A DNA stretch of 64,000 nt from Nitrobacter hamburgensis X14 (GCF_000013885.1 NC_007964.1:4264001-4328000), one strand, 5' to 3'; shown: positions 35,138-44,502, numbered from the stretch's first letter. The notes: a model not told the origin generated them from the letters alone. A program made the numbers and translations.

Positions 35138-35486
35138 TTGCCGCGATTTGATTACGCCCTGCTCGCTCGATATGGCTCAACAGCGGAGATGTCGCTCAAC
35201 AGGGGAGCCCGATGTGCTTAATGCACTCAGGCCGGCGGAAAAAACTGCAAGGCAACGGTCAGCAATTGACGGCCACCGCCAGGTGGAGCGGCATGTAAGT
35301 CGCCTCGACTGCTCGCTTCGAACCATGTCTGGCATAACGGGGCCTTGCGCTAGGCACTGAGGCGGGGGCGGGAGGACACCGCTCCAGCCATTCCGTCGGG
35401 GACGGAGGCACTTAATTTGTGACGAGGTTCCTGCGCGACCGGCCGTAGCACCAACAGGAACATCGCCAGCGCCAATTTCTAGCGAG

Positions 35487-35752
35487 ATGCGAAAATCTCA
35501 CAACCATTTCGCGATCGACCATCGGCTTTGACCGCTTCCTGGAAATGGTTGATGCGGCCCAACGGGTTGGTAGGGACGACAACTATCCGCCTTACAACAT
35601 CGAACCGCTCCGCGACGACCGCTACCAGATTTCGCTGGCGGTCGCGCTTCGGTCTCGATGACATCGCCGTCACGGCTGAACAGAATGTTCTGACGATCGA
35701 AGGCCAGAAGGCCGAGCAAGAGCAGCGCGATGGCGTTACGTTAGCCGAGTAA
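35487..35752 (+). pseudogene. Hsp20 (IbpA-like small heat-shock protein) remnant
   Basis: Two frames give STIGFDRFLEMVDAAQRVGR, then DNYPPYNIEPLRDDRYQISL and, after a frameshift near 35640, GLDDIAVTAEQNVLTIEGQK. This is the N terminus and first half of the alpha-crystallin domain of IbpA-type proteins. The start codon and the last third are missing. Confidence 0.75.
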
Positions 35753-36150
35753 CTGCGGGAGCTTATGGCGCTGGTTCTTGGCGTGCCATACACAGGTAAA
35801 AAAGTTGGCCGCCGTCTCAGGTAGGGACGTTGTCGCATTCAAGCTCGGGATCCGGCGAATAGCTTTTGAGCGCAGGCGGCTGCAGACCCGGACTCATGGC
35901 CCACTTCATGGCCACTTCTGAGGTCTTATCTTGGAGTCTAGGTGGTCGGGGAAGCCGTATTTTAAAAAACTTTATGGGCATGTTCGCCACTCCATTGGGG
36001 TGCAGCCTACCCCGACCAACGGCGTAAAACAATGAATAAGTATTTGATTTTGCTACATAAATTACTAAATGTAAGTCTTTAACACACTGTGGGGAACTGG
36101 CTTGCATTGTTCCCAGTTAGGTAAGTGCTCAATTTGAGTAAGGAAGAAGT
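35753..36150. other. Gene-free, AT-richer stretch
   Basis: No gene is seen. Positions 36020-36090 are AT-rich for this window and are probably the promoter region of the gene at 36154. Confidence 0.4.
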
Positions 36151-36153
36151 CCG

Positions 36154-36396
36154 ATGATTAAGGGTCGCGCCGAACGCCTGCAAATTATGCTTTCGCCCGA
36201 AGAGCTTGCGGCTCTCGACAACTACCGATTCACGTATCGCATGCCGACCCGGGCTGCCGCGGTGCGGGAACTTCTAAAGCTGGGAATGGCCTCTGCCGGA
36301 ACTGAGGCGGCAGACGGCAGTAAGTCCAGCAATTATGGCGTTCTGAGACGAGGGCCTAACAGTCACACCGATGGTGATGGCGGAACGACTGCGTAG
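36154..36396 (+). CDS. Ribbon-helix-helix-like small DNA-binding protein
   Basis: 80 residues: MIKGRAERLQIMLSPEELAA then LDNYRFTYRMPTRAAAVREL. The short N-terminal strand followed by two helices fits the RHH fold of small repressors; ERLQIMLS would be the DNA-contacting beta strand. The C-terminal 30 residues look disordered. AAGGAAGAAGTCCG precedes the ATG. No toxin partner is seen next to it. Confidence 0.65.
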   Translation: MIKGRAERLQIMLSPEELAALDNYRFTYRMPTRAAAVRELLKLGMASAGTEAADGSKSSNYGVLRRGPNSHTDGDGGTTA

Positions 36397-36432
36397 GTCG
36401 TCGTCAGGTTAACAGGCGCGCCACTAAGGACT

Positions 36433-36685
36433 ACTTTCCCCCATTGATCGTTTGACCTCCTCTTCAACAGGAGGCAATCACATGGACTGGAACCGCGTCG
36501 AAGGAAACTGGAAACAGGTCAAGGGCAAGGTGAAGGAGCAGTGAGGCAAACTCACCGATGACGACCTCGATCAGATCGCTGGCAAGCGTGAACAGCTCGA
36601 AGGAAAACTGCAACAGCGCTACGGGTACCAGAAAGACCAGACCAAGAAGGAAGTTGATGATTGGTACGGCACTCAATCATGGCCC
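36433..36685. repeat. CsbD segment, copy 1 of a 253-bp inverted pair
   Basis: 36433-36685 matches the reverse complement of 49355-49607 (coordinates sum to 86040) with only a few base differences. It includes the gene, its ribosome binding site (CAGGAGGCAATCAC) and about 35 bases of leader. Confidence 0.85.
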
Positions 36686-36691
36686 GACTAA
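36482..36691 (+). pseudogene. CsbD-family stress protein with in-frame TGA, copy 1
   Basis: MDWNRVEGNWKQVKGKVKEQ is followed by TGA (36542-36544) at the codon that is Trp in the family (KEQWGKLTDDD). The same frame then runs on without further lesions, GKLTDDDLDQIAGKREQLEG then KLQQRYGYQKDQTKKEVDDW, to TAA at 36689-36691. CsbD proteins are small, hydrophilic stress proteins of about 65-70 residues. Translation would give 20 residues unless the stop is read through. The copy at 49349-49558 has the same TGA. Confidence 0.85.
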
Positions 36692-36698
36692 ATGATTT

Positions 36699-36723
36699 GC
36701 CCCGCTTCCGCGGGGCGTTTTTT
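36699..36723. terminator. Rho-independent terminator after CsbD
   Basis: GCCCCGC-TTCC-GCGGGGC followed by GTTTTTT. It lies seven bases after the CsbD stop and overlaps the stop codon of the convergent gene at 36722, so it mainly serves the plus strand. Confidence 0.9.
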
Positions 36724-36961
36724 AATCTGCACTTCTAAGGCGCCTCATTGTGAACTCGATCTCACCGCCCGGCAGTTCTCGCCAGGTCTCAACCTTCGAC
36801 ATATACGCTGCCGCCGGCCAGCGATCGAGAAATGCCCTCGCCGTCTGGCGGGCTTGATCGCGGGGCTGGACGAAGGTCTCCCGGACGTAGCCGTCATCGG
36901 CCTTGGCATGTCGGCGCCGGGCCGCCATTCGATCGGCCAGATCTTTCGGTGCACGGGGCAT
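36722..36961 (-). CDS. DLADRMAARR family small protein, intact copy (b)
   Basis: 79 residues: MPRAPKDLADRMAARRRHAK, then DGYVRETFVQPRDQARQTAR, AFLDRWPAAAYMSKVETWRE and LPGGEIEFTMRRLRSAD. This is the only complete copy of four in the window and defines the family: basic N-terminal helix, a central helix with ETFxQxRDQAR, and a short C-terminal beta-rich part. Upstream in-frame starts exist, but this ATG fits the other copies. It diverges from the ORF at 37026 with 64 bases between starts. Function unknown; charge suggests nucleic-acid binding (inference). Confidence 0.75.
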   Translation of the reverse strand: MPRAPKDLADRMAARRRHAKADDGYVRETFVQPRDQARQTARAFLDRWPAAAYMSKVETWRELPGGEIEFTMRRLRSAD

Positions 36962-37025
36962 CGCGGTACTCCACATGCGATGTCCGATAGTTGATAATTG
37001 GCCCCCCCATCGGGAGTCCATCGAA

Positions 37026-37289
37026 ATGCAAATCATCGACTGGCTCAAATACCGCTTCACGAAGTCCAGCTACCTGAGCGACAAGGCCGTGAATATCCAC
37101 CCCAGCAAAGGCCTTAAACCGAGTCAGATCGCGACCGCTCAGCAATCGGTAATCGACTGGGTCACGCATCTTTTCGATTTCGTCTTGGACGTTTGGTGCG
37201 CTCCGTATTTGGTACCAATCACGGATGTTTTTCAGTCTTTGACGCTCTGTTCTCGTCCGGCGATAGCTTCCTTCTCGCACCGCGCTTAG
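37026..37289 (+). CDS. Short hypothetical ORF divergent from copy (b)
   Basis: 87 residues: MQIIDWLKYRFTKSSYLSDK, then a hydrophobic part. The N terminus resembles the start of the ORF at 24506, in the same divergent arrangement. Its 3' end overlaps the convergent gene at 37219 by about 70 bases, so the true length may be shorter. The reverse strand is also open here, which lowers confidence. Confidence 0.35.
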   Translation: MQIIDWLKYRFTKSSYLSDKAVNIHPSKGLKPSQIATAQQSVIDWVTHLFDFVLDVWCAPYLVPITDVFQSLTLCSRPAIASFSHRA

Positions 37290-37656
37290 TGGTGCCGTAG
37301 CTCTTCGTCCCCGCGAAGTGATAGAACTTCGACGGCAGGTTGACCCAAACGACGGTGTCGGTCGGGCAGCGGGCTTTTGCGGAAGCTTCATCTGCAAACT
37401 GCCCGGCTTCCAGCGTTGCCTGGTCTTTCGGCGCGGAGTTTTGCTGTGCGGTGACGCCACGGGCTTGCATGCCAGCCTTGTCAGCCCGCCATTCGGCGAT
37501 GCAATCCTTGGCGGTCTTCTGGGAAGACGAGGTACTCGTCGAAGGTGACGGCGCCGCAGCGGGCGGAGGCGTTGCCGCGCTCGGCCTCGGCGGAGCGGCG
37601 GAAGCGGCCGGCGCCGCACCGAGTGCCAGAAGTGTTGCTGTCGCCAGTTGAGACAT
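37219..37656 (-). CDS. Exported protein, Ala/Pro-rich, with altered C terminus
   Basis: 145 residues from MSQLATATLLALGAAPAASA (37656), a signal peptide, followed by an Ala/Pro/Ser-rich linker, KTAKDCIAEWRADKAGMQAR, and the family signature ARCPTDTVVWVNLPSKFYHF then AGTKSYGTTKRGA. Relatives in Bradyrhizobium end in a second conserved Cys region (YMCEK) that is changed here (RRKLSPDENRASKTEKHP), perhaps by a small indel. Start chosen at the signal peptide; upstream is prophage tail-fibre sequence. Periplasmic, function unknown. Confidence 0.65.
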   Translation of the reverse strand: MSQLATATLLALGAAPAASAAPPRPSAATPPPAAAPSPSTSTSSSQKTAKDCIAEWRADKAGMQARGVTAQQNSAPKDQATLEAGQFADEASAKARCPTDTVVWVNLPSKFYHFAGTKSYGTTKRGARRKLSPDENRASKTEKHP

Positions 37657-37954
37657 AGCCCGTGTTGCTGGTGACAAGACGAGTTCGGGTCGAGAAGATT
37701 TTGCCGGAGTTGTAGTACAGTCTCCCGTCGATGCAGACGGCGTGTATGTGCCTAAGTCCGGCTCTCTGATCGTGACGTTCCCACCAGGGACTGACGTAAA
37801 CGTGGAGTCGTTTACCTGCAAGTAAACTTCGACCTCGCATTTTGTGTTTCGGCATGGAATAAGGACCCCGTTTTCGGGGTGATCGGCATCCAATCGGGAC
37901 CCCCGGCACTGAGGGTCCACACTGGCTTCCATTTTCATGGGAGCCGAGATTGGA

Positions 37955-39454
37955 ATGCTGGTCGTGGAGACGATTGCGAAGATCCGTCGCGCGTATTTCG
38001 TTCACGGTCAGCCGATCAAGGCGATATGCCGTGATCTCGGTGTTTCCCGGAAGGTGGTGCGGAAGGTCATCCGTTCGGAGGCGACTGAGTTCCGCTACGA
38101 GCGGGAAGCGCAGCCGCTTCCGAGGATCGGACCCTGGAGCGACAAGCTCGATCAGTTGCTGGTTGCGAATGAAGGTAAGGCGTCGCGCGAGCGCCTGACG
38201 CTGATCCGCCTGTTCGAGGAACTGCGTGGCTGCGGTTATGCCGGGGGCTACGATGCCGTACGGCGCTACGCCCGACGGTGGAGCAAGGAGCGGGGCGCCA
38301 CGACGGCCGCGGCCTATGTGCCGCTGAGCTTCGCGCCGGGTGAAGCCTACCAGTTCGACTGGAGCCACGAGGTCGTCCTGCTGAACGGCGCGACGGTGAC
38401 CGTGAAGGTGGCGCACGTCCGGCTCTGCCATAGCCGCATGCTGTTCGTGCGAGCTTATCCGCGCGAGACGCAGGAGATGGTGTTCGACGCCCACGACCGG
38501 GCATTCGCCCTGTTCAAGGGCACCTGCCAGCGCGGCATCTACGACAACATGAAGACGGCGGTGACGACCATCCTCGTCGGCAAAGAGCGTCTCTACAATC
38601 GACGGTTCCTGCAGATGTGCAGCCATTACCTGGTCGATCCGGTCGCCTGCACGCCGGCATCCGGCTGGGAGAAGGGACAGGTCGAGAACCAGGTCGGGCT
38701 GGTCCGTGAGCGCTTCTTCACGCCGCGATTGCGGTTCAAAAACTATGATGAGTTGAACGCCTGGCTGCTCGATAAATGCATCGCCTACGCCAAGGCGCAC
38801 CGCCATCCAGAACTGACCGAGCAGACAGTGTGGGAGGTGTTTGAGGCGGAACGGCCAAAGCTCGTTCCCTATGCCGGCCGGTTCGATGGATTCCACGCAG
38901 TGCCGGCATCGGTCTCGAAGACCTGCCTGGTGCGCTTCGACAACAACAAATACTCGGTGGCTGCGAGCGCGGTTGGGCGTCCGGTCGAGGTGCATGCCTA
39001 TGCCGACCGCATTGTAATCCGCCAGGACGGGCGCATCGTTGCCGAGCATCCTCGCTCCTTCGGCCGCGGCGAGACGACCTACGATCCCTGGCATTACGTG
39101 CCTGTCCTGGCCCGCAAGCCCGGCGCCTTGCGCAACGGTGCTCCCTTCAAGGATTGGGTGCTGCCGGCCGCGATGGAACGTGTGCGGCGCAAGCTCGCGG
39201 GCGCCGCCGACGGCAACCGGCAGATGGTCGATATCCTCAACGCGGTGCTGACCGACGGCTTGCCCGCCGTCGAGGCTGCCTGCGCCGAGGCGCTCTCCCA
39301 CGGCGTCCATTCCGCCGATGTCGTTCTCAACATCCTGGCTCGCCAGCGCGATCCGGCGCCACCAGGCAACATCCTCACACCGGATGCGCTGAAGCTACGT
39401 CATGCACCCATCGCCGATTGTGCCCGTTACGACAACCTCAGGAGAACGGTCTGA
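37955..39454 (+). CDS. istA: IS21 transposase IstA (copy 2)
   Basis: 499 residues from MLVVETIAKIRRAYFVHGQP (37955); an in-frame start at 37937 is possible. HTH KAICRDLGVSRKVVRKVIRS, catalytic D in AYQFDWSHEVVLLNGATVTV, D in RGIYDNMKTAVTTIL, and E in GWEKGQVENQVGLVRERFF. Intact. Most of the difference from copy 1 is in the N-terminal 100 residues, which include the end-binding region and match the different terminal repeats. Confidence 0.95.
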   Translation: MLVVETIAKIRRAYFVHGQPIKAICRDLGVSRKVVRKVIRSEATEFRYEREAQPLPRIGPWSDKLDQLLVANEGKASRERLTLIRLFEELRGCGYAGGYDAVRRYARRWSKERGATTAAAYVPLSFAPGEAYQFDWSHEVVLLNGATVTVKVAHVRLCHSRMLFVRAYPRETQEMVFDAHDRAFALFKGTCQRGIYDNMKTAVTTILVGKERLYNRRFLQMCSHYLVDPVACTPASGWEKGQVENQVGLVRERFFTPRLRFKNYDELNAWLLDKCIAYAKAHRHPELTEQTVWEVFEAERPKLVPYAGRFDGFHAVPASVSKTCLVRFDNNKYSVAASAVGRPVEVHAYADRIVIRQDGRIVAEHPRSFGRGETTYDPWHYVPVLARKPGALRNGAPFKDWVLPAAMERVRRKLAGAADGNRQMVDILNAVLTDGLPAVEAACAEALSHGVHSADVVLNILARQRDPAPPGNILTPDALKLRHAPIADCARYDNLRRTV

Positions 39455-40317
39455 TGGAACGCACTCAACTCTTCGACCTCATGGGCGAACTCAAGCTCTA
39501 CGGCATGAAGGCGGCTTACGACGAGATCATGGCCACCGCCGTCAAGCGCCAGCATGAACCGCAGCGCATTGTCGGCGATCTGCTCAGCGCCGAGATCAAC
39601 GAGAAGCAGGCCCGCTCGATCAAATACCAGCTCACCATCGCCAAGCTGCCGCTCGCCAAGGACCTCAATGACTTCCGCTTCGAGGGCACGCCGATCAACC
39701 AGACGCTGGTCAATGACCTGGCCGGCGGCGGGTTTATCGCCCATCAGCGCAATGTCGTGTTGGTTGGTGGGACCGGCACCGGCAAGAGCCACCTCGCCAT
39801 CGCCATTGTCAGAAGCTGTATCCGATCGGGCGCACGCGGCCGGTTCTACAACGTGGTCGACCTCGTCAACCGGCTCGAGACCGAGACCCGCAATGGGCGG
39901 CAGGGCCGGATAGCTGAGCATCTGACCCGCATGGACTTCATCGTCCTCGATGAACTTGGCTATCTGCCCTTCGCCCAAGCCGGCGGACAGCTCCTGTTCC
40001 ACCTCGTCAGTCGGTTATACGAGCGCACCTCCATCGTCGTCACCACGAACCTCGCCTTCGGCGAATGGCCCAGCGTGTTCGGTGACGCCAAGATGACGAC
40101 CGCATTGCTCGACCGCCTGACACATCACTGCGACATCGTCGAGACCGGCAACGACTCCTGGCGCTTCAAAAGCCGCGATGATGATCAAACAACCCGCGCT
40201 CGCACCGTCTCCGCAACCCCGGCCAGCTCCGACGCTGCGAGCGCTACCGGCAGAACTCGCCGTTCAAAGGGGTCCCTTTTGGATGCCGATAAGGGGTCCC
40301 AATCCAACGCCGATTGA
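39454..40317 (+). CDS. istB: IS21 helper ATPase IstB (copy 2)
   Basis: 287 residues: MERTQLFDLMGELKLYGMKA, Walker A GGTGTGKSHLAIAI, Walker B MDFIVLDELGYLPFA. The ATG overlaps the istA stop. It ends two bases before the element's right end. Intact, and very similar to copy 1. Confidence 0.95.
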   Translation: MERTQLFDLMGELKLYGMKAAYDEIMATAVKRQHEPQRIVGDLLSAEINEKQARSIKYQLTIAKLPLAKDLNDFRFEGTPINQTLVNDLAGGGFIAHQRNVVLVGGTGTGKSHLAIAIVRSCIRSGARGRFYNVVDLVNRLETETRNGRQGRIAEHLTRMDFIVLDELGYLPFAQAGGQLLFHLVSRLYERTSIVVTTNLAFGEWPSVFGDAKMTTALLDRLTHHCDIVETGNDSWRFKSRDDDQTTRARTVSATPASSDAASATGRTRRSKGSLLDADKGSQSNAD

Positions 40318-40327
40318 CATCGCATTT

Positions 40328-41524
40328 CGCGCCGGGCGGCACCGCTAATGCGGGCCGCAGTCGTATTATTGGCTGCGGACGACACGGACGCGCCATTCTC
40401 GCTACCAGCCACCCACGCCGCCGTTACATCCTTCGTGATGGTCGATGTAAGATTGATGGTCGAGATGCTTAGACTATCGCGGCAGGCGCCCGCTGTAACG
40501 TCCAACTTGGTGGTTGGCGTAGTCGCATTGGGATAATATGCAAGCCCCCGGAAGAAATCGGAAACGGCCGCTAGATCGCTGAGACTCGCCGCACCGATAT
40601 TCGTGCGCACCGCTGCTTCGTGCCCCACGTATTCGGAAGCGTAGTTCGCCGAAGACATGTCGCCAGCGCCAAGCTCGCCAACGACGTTCAACTTCCAGTC
40701 GGTGTGCGTACCGGATCCGTTAGTCTTGTCGGTCGTCATCGTCAGCGTCGTGCCGCTATACGTGACAAGACCTTCCATCCAAGACGACGTGTTAGCCGCA
40801 ATGCTGGCACGGACACGCGCGCCATTGGTGTGGGCAAGGCCGGACTGCGTGGTGAACGCCTTGCTACCAGTCCCTATCGCAAGCGATGTGGTCGATGTTG
40901 CGCTGTGGCCTTTGCCCTGCGGGATGGTAAAATCCAGGACGGCGTCGCCGGAAGTGCCAGAATTGGTGACGCCCGTGGCGCTTCCTCCAGGCTATACAAA
41001 CGTAAGATGTCCCAGCTAACGAAACGACGTCGTTAATGTTGTCCCCGAGTCCCAGGGTGCAGCTACGCCTAATCCGCGCTGAATACCAACGAACGTCCAC
41101 GCACTGCCCTGCATCACCCATAACTTACCACTGGCAATTTGTAAGATGCCCTGCCCCTCGTCCGCAGTAAGCGGCGGGGCCGTATCGTCTGGCTCGATGT
41201 AAGCCGTGTCGAGATACCAGAGGAGCCCTTTTCTTTTGAGAGTTGAAAGCAGCGTGGTTAGGTCGGCACCCGTCTGACCACCGACAAAGCGTGGCGGCGA
41301 GCGCTGTGTTAGGCAACGTCCGTTTGTGCGGCTTAAGGCCATGCATCAATGACGAGATGGGTTTCGTCCGTCGCGTCGTTGATGATGACGGTGTTGCCAC
41401 CGATCGAGATGTCGTCGCCCGCGCGCGCGTTAACTTCTGACCAGATCGCACCAGTACCTGTTACAACTTTACCGTTGGCGGTAACAGTGACGGTGCCGAA
41501 TGCGTAGGATGGGATAGGCGCCAT
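40328..41524 (-). pseudogene. Prophage tail-fibre gene, frameshifted and split by IS21
   Basis: The start (41524) reads MAPIPSYAFGTVTVTANGKV and NTVIINDATDETHLVIDAWP. After lesions, other frames give RFVGGQTGADLTTLLSTLKR, ADEGQGILQIASGKLWVMQG, NDVVSLAGTSYVC and YSGTTLTMTTDKTNGSGTHT then TNIGAASLSDLAAVS. This is the repeat-rich tail-fibre/collar type found in Bradyrhizobium prophages. At least three frameshifts are present. The frame continues beyond the IS21 target duplication (37834 downward), where a reading frame with GRLYYNSGKIFSTRTRLVTS is seen to about 37660. Confidence 0.8.
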
Positions 41525-41783
41525 TAGTGTGACACCTCGCTGCCAATAATCGCAAATGGAGCGGTGTGATGCTTAAAGGAAGAGACGTATTCCAATTCGC
41601 GTTCCGCGAAGGCGCGCTGGCCTTGATCGGGGCTGGCGATCGTCTTATCCGCAACGGATTGTACTTCGAGGATCCTTGCCCGGATATGAGCGCAAGCTTC
41701 TGGATCGTTCCGGCGAGCATCGCTGCGGCGTACGTCATTCCGTCGCGCTGACCTTGCTGGCGCGCATCTTCAAGAGTTCTCAT
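41524..41783 (-). pseudogene. Prophage small gene upstream of tail fibre, frameshifted
   Basis: MRTLEDARQQGQRDGMTYAA then MLAGTIQKL, a frame change, then HIRARILEVQSVADKTIASP and ERELEYVSSFKHHTAPFAII to a stop that overlaps the tail-fibre ATG (TAATGG). About 86 residues if repaired. It is a helical protein that precedes the tail fibre in the same direction, probably from the same operon. Confidence 0.6.
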
Positions 41784-41914
41784 TTCAGTGGAGTCCAAAG
41801 TTGATGAAACATACAAACTCAGCGCGGCAACAGTACATCCGTGCAGCCGCGGTGATGGTTGCGCCTTTTGCGCGATCTGCTAAACCGCACGCCTGACAAT
41901 TTAGGAGAGAAGAT

Positions 41915-42094
41915 TTGCTCAAGAAGAAAACAGCAGTTCGCCGCGAATGGACGAAGGACGACGTTCGCAACTTAAAGACTCTCGCCAAGCAGAAAGCTGG
42001 CGTGAAAACGATCGCAAAGCAGCTAAAGAGGACGCCGGGTGCGACGGCAGCCAAGGCGCAGACGCTCGGGGTTTCTCTTAGTATGCAACAGTGA
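41915..42094 (+). CDS. Small Lys-rich DNA-binding-like protein (TTG start)
   Basis: 59 residues: KKKTAVRREWTKDDVRNLKT then LAKQKAGVKTIAKQLKRTPG and TAAKAQTLGVSLSMQQ. The TTG at 41915 follows TTAGGAGAGA at proper spacing; no ATG is available. The WTKDDVRxLKxLAKxK pattern followed by a helix-turn-helix-like AKQLKRTPGATAAKAQTLGV resembles SANT/Myb-like small proteins of Bradyrhizobium. Likely binds DNA (inference). Confidence 0.7.
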   Translation: MLKKKTAVRREWTKDDVRNLKTLAKQKAGVKTIAKQLKRTPGATAAKAQTLGVSLSMQQ

Positions 42095-42203
42095 TGGCGC
42101 GTGCGCGCCGGTTCATTCATGTCGCGCGGTGCTGGTGGTCGTGTTTGTTGATCGGGTCGAATGCTGACCTAGGAACGAGACATCTGCGCCGCATTCTATC
42201 GGA

Positions 42204-42374
42204 ATGACGAGAAACCCTAAGAACCGTAAACTTGATAAGCAGCCGAGGCCGGATCAGCACGTTCCGCCTGCTGGACCTCATGACAAGCCGGAATTGACGG
42301 ATCCTCAGAAAACGCCTGGCACCGGAATCTTGCCGGAAAAGGAACAGCCCGAGGTCGAAGGGCCAACGGGCTGA
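42204..42374 (+). CDS. Small Pro-rich hypothetical protein
   Basis: 56 residues, hydrophilic and Pro/Asp-rich: MTRNPKNRKLDKQPRPDQHV, PAGPHDKPELTDPQKTPGTG, then a Glu-rich end. I recognise the PAGPHDKPELTDxxxTPGTG core from a short Bradyrhizobium family. Probably unstructured. Function unknown. Confidence 0.65.
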   Translation: MTRNPKNRKLDKQPRPDQHVPPAGPHDKPELTDPQKTPGTGILPEKEQPEVEGPTG

Positions 42375-42594
42375 CCTCTGGAAATAGGATCCTGTTTTCG
42401 ATTGGGTGGAACAATCCGCCCCCGAGGAACTTCGACCTCGGAACGCTCAGCGCGAAGGTTCCCAATGCTTCGCGTGGAAGTATACAACCTAGAGTCCGGA
42501 CCAAGGGGTCGTCCTTCGAAGCGATTTCGACGAGGCATCGGTGCGTTCGGTTGAGCCAAGGCAACTCGGTTTCTGAAGGCGCACCGTACCGCTG

Positions 42595-43021
42595 CGAGCC
42601 TTTTAAAAAAGGGCCTGTTCCCCGACGTATCGGGCGCACCAAAGGCGGTTTGAACTCGAAGCTGCACGCCATATGCGATGGTTAGGGTCGCCCCCTCGTC
42701 ATGTTGCTCAGCGAAGGCCAGAGATGAGCGATTATAAGGGCGCAGCCCTGACGATTGATGCGCTACCGTCCGCGAAGCAGTTGCTCGGCGACAAGGGCTA
42801 TGACGCCGACAGCGCTCGCCGCTCGGCATCACGCCATGCATCCCGTCGAAGTCAAACCGCAAGAAGCCGATCGAGCATGATCGTGTGCTCTATCGCCAAC
42901 GGCACAAGATCGAAAACATGTTCGGCAGGATCAAGGACTGGCATCCATACCCGCTACGATCGATGCGCCATACCTTCATGTCCGCAATCTGCATCGCAGC
43001 CGCAGTCATCTTCTGGCTCTA
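42595..43021 (+). pseudogene. IS5-family transposase C-terminal remnant
   Basis: Pieces in several frames: RRIGRTKGGLNSKLHAICDG, MSDYKGAALTIDALPSAKQL then LGDKGYDADS (second catalytic Asp), HRVLYRQRHKIENMFGRIKD in part (catalytic Glu in KIENMFGRIKDW), and SMRHTFMSAICIAAAVIFWL before the stop. At least three frameshifts. The preceding 42375-42594 has no supported gene. Confidence 0.75.
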
Positions 43022-43042
43022 ATCAATGAGTCCAGACCCTAG

Positions 43043-44498
43043 CACTACTTTGGCAGATTTTTGCGATTGATCTGGGTAACTGGATTCCCGAATCAGATTT
43101 TCGATGATTCATGGGTGGTCGGCTTTTGGAGGGCCGACCATGGCGGACATGAGATCGGAAGCGGGGAGATGAGCTTGGACGCTGGCTGAAGCCGTTCCTG
43201 GATTGTTTGGGTCACAAGGCGCGGCGGCGGATGTGTCCACTATATGTTTCCGGACTGATCGGACCGGGCGATCGCAAGAGCGTCCAGCCGATGGCGGCAC
43301 GGCTGGCACCGGGCGACTATGACCAGTTGCACCATTTCATCGCTGATGGTGTCTGGGATGCGGCGCCATTGGAATCGGAATTGCTGGTTCAGGCCGATCG
43401 CCTTGTCGGCGGCAAGGATGCGGTGCTGGTCATCGACGACACGGCGATGCCGAAGAAGGGCGATCGTTCGGTTGGTGTCGCTCCGCAATATGCCTCATCG
43501 CTCGGCAAGACGGCCAATTGCCAAACGTTGGTATCGCTGACACTTGCGTGCGGTGAAGTGCCGGTCATGGTGGCACTGCGGCTCTTCCTGCCCGAGAGTT
43601 GGACGAGCGATCCGGCGCGCTTGAAGCGTGCGGGCGTTCCCGTCGAGTATCGCGCCGCGCGAACCAAGCCGGAGATCGCGCTGGCTGAAATTGATCGCGT
43701 GCTCGCAGCCGGTGTTCGCTTCGGCTGTGTGCTGGCGGATGCCGGTTACGGGCTCAGCGCACCGTTCCGTCAGGGTCTCACGGCTCGTGGCCTGGCCTGG
43801 GCAGTCGGCATCCCGGGGCGTCAGAAAGTTTATCCGGCGGCGGTCAAGCTGATCTTTCCGATCGCCGGTCGAGGTCGCCCCCGTCAGCGGCACATCCCGG
43901 ATCTGTTGTCGATGCCGGCGGAAAACATGCTTGCTGATGCTAGGTGGAAGAATGTGAGTTGGCGGCTGGGAACCAAGGGCAGACTGAAAGCGCGGTTTGC
44001 CGCTGTTCGCGTGCGGATCGCCGATGGGCCGCCACAACGGATCAAGGACAAGGGTCAACAACATCTTCCCGGCGAGGAGGCGTGGCTGATCGGTGAGCAT
44101 CGCAGCTCGGGGGAGAAGAAGTACTATCTGGCCAGCCTGCCAGCCCGGACGAATCTGCGACAGTTGGCTGCAGCCGTCAAAGCGCGATGGATCTGCGAGC
44201 AAGCGCATCAGCAGTTGAAAGAGGAGCTCGGACTTGATCACTTCGAGGGCCGGTCCTGGCACGGCCTTCACCGTCATGCTCTCATGACCATGATCGCTTA
44301 CGCCTTTTTACAGCACCGCCGCATCGCCACAGCGGCCCGGAAAAAAAAGAATCAACGGCCCACCGCCACAGCCGAGTTTGCCGGCCGTGCGCCACGCCAT
44401 CGTCGAACTCATTCTTCGACCGCCAAATCAGCGATGCCCATACTGCAGAAGACAAGTCGGCGAAATGCAACGGCGTGAATAAATCTGCCAAAGTAGTG
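43043..44498 (+). mobile_element. IS701-family element, tandem copy 1
   Basis: Inverted ends CACTACTTTGGCAGATTT at 43043 and its reverse complement to 44498. The target-type CTAG is found at 43039-43042, between the two copies (44499-44502) and after the second copy (45955-45958), so two elements share one central CTAG in direct tandem. Confidence 0.9.
43140..44478 (+). pseudogene. IS701-family transposase, copy 1, N-terminal frameshift
   Basis: From the ATG that matches copy 2 (43140) the frame reads MADMRSEAGR and stops, because one extra G follows gagatcg; copy 2 reads MADTRSKWGDELGRW. Downstream the correct frame is open from a TTG at 43207 to the stop at 44478 with all motifs (VLVIDDTAMPKKGDRSVGV, VLADAGYGLSAPF, EELGLDHFEGRSW). 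Only a shortened protein could be made, lacking about 22 residues. Confidence 0.85.
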
Positions 44499-44502
44499 CT
44501 AG

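Larger units (their letters stand above)
37843..40319 (+). mobile_element. IS21-family insertion sequence, copy 2, with 8-bp target duplication
   Basis: The left end TGTGTTTCGGCATGGAATAA with GGACCCC at 37843 and the right end, inward from 40319, TGTCAATCGGCGTTGGATTG with GGACCCC are IS21-type repeats. Both sides are flanked by TCGCATTT (37835-37842 and 40320-40327), a perfect 8-bp direct repeat. It carries intact istA and istB. The terminal repeats differ from copy 1 (GGACCCC versus TTGACCCC), so the two are distinct but related elements. Confidence 0.95.

Noticed and set aside
36154..36396. Toxin-antitoxin pair with the ribbon-helix-helix gene as antitoxin
   Set aside because: No toxin-like gene follows; the next gene is the CsbD copy with its own ribosome binding site.
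37481..39310. 609-residue reverse-strand ORF
   Set aside because: It is antisense to the intact IstA gene and only its last part overlaps the prophage remnant; codon pattern follows the plus-strand gene.
43495..44277. Reverse-strand ORF of 260 residues in each IS701 copy
   Set aside because: Antisense to the transposase, no motifs, and repeated only because the IS is repeated.
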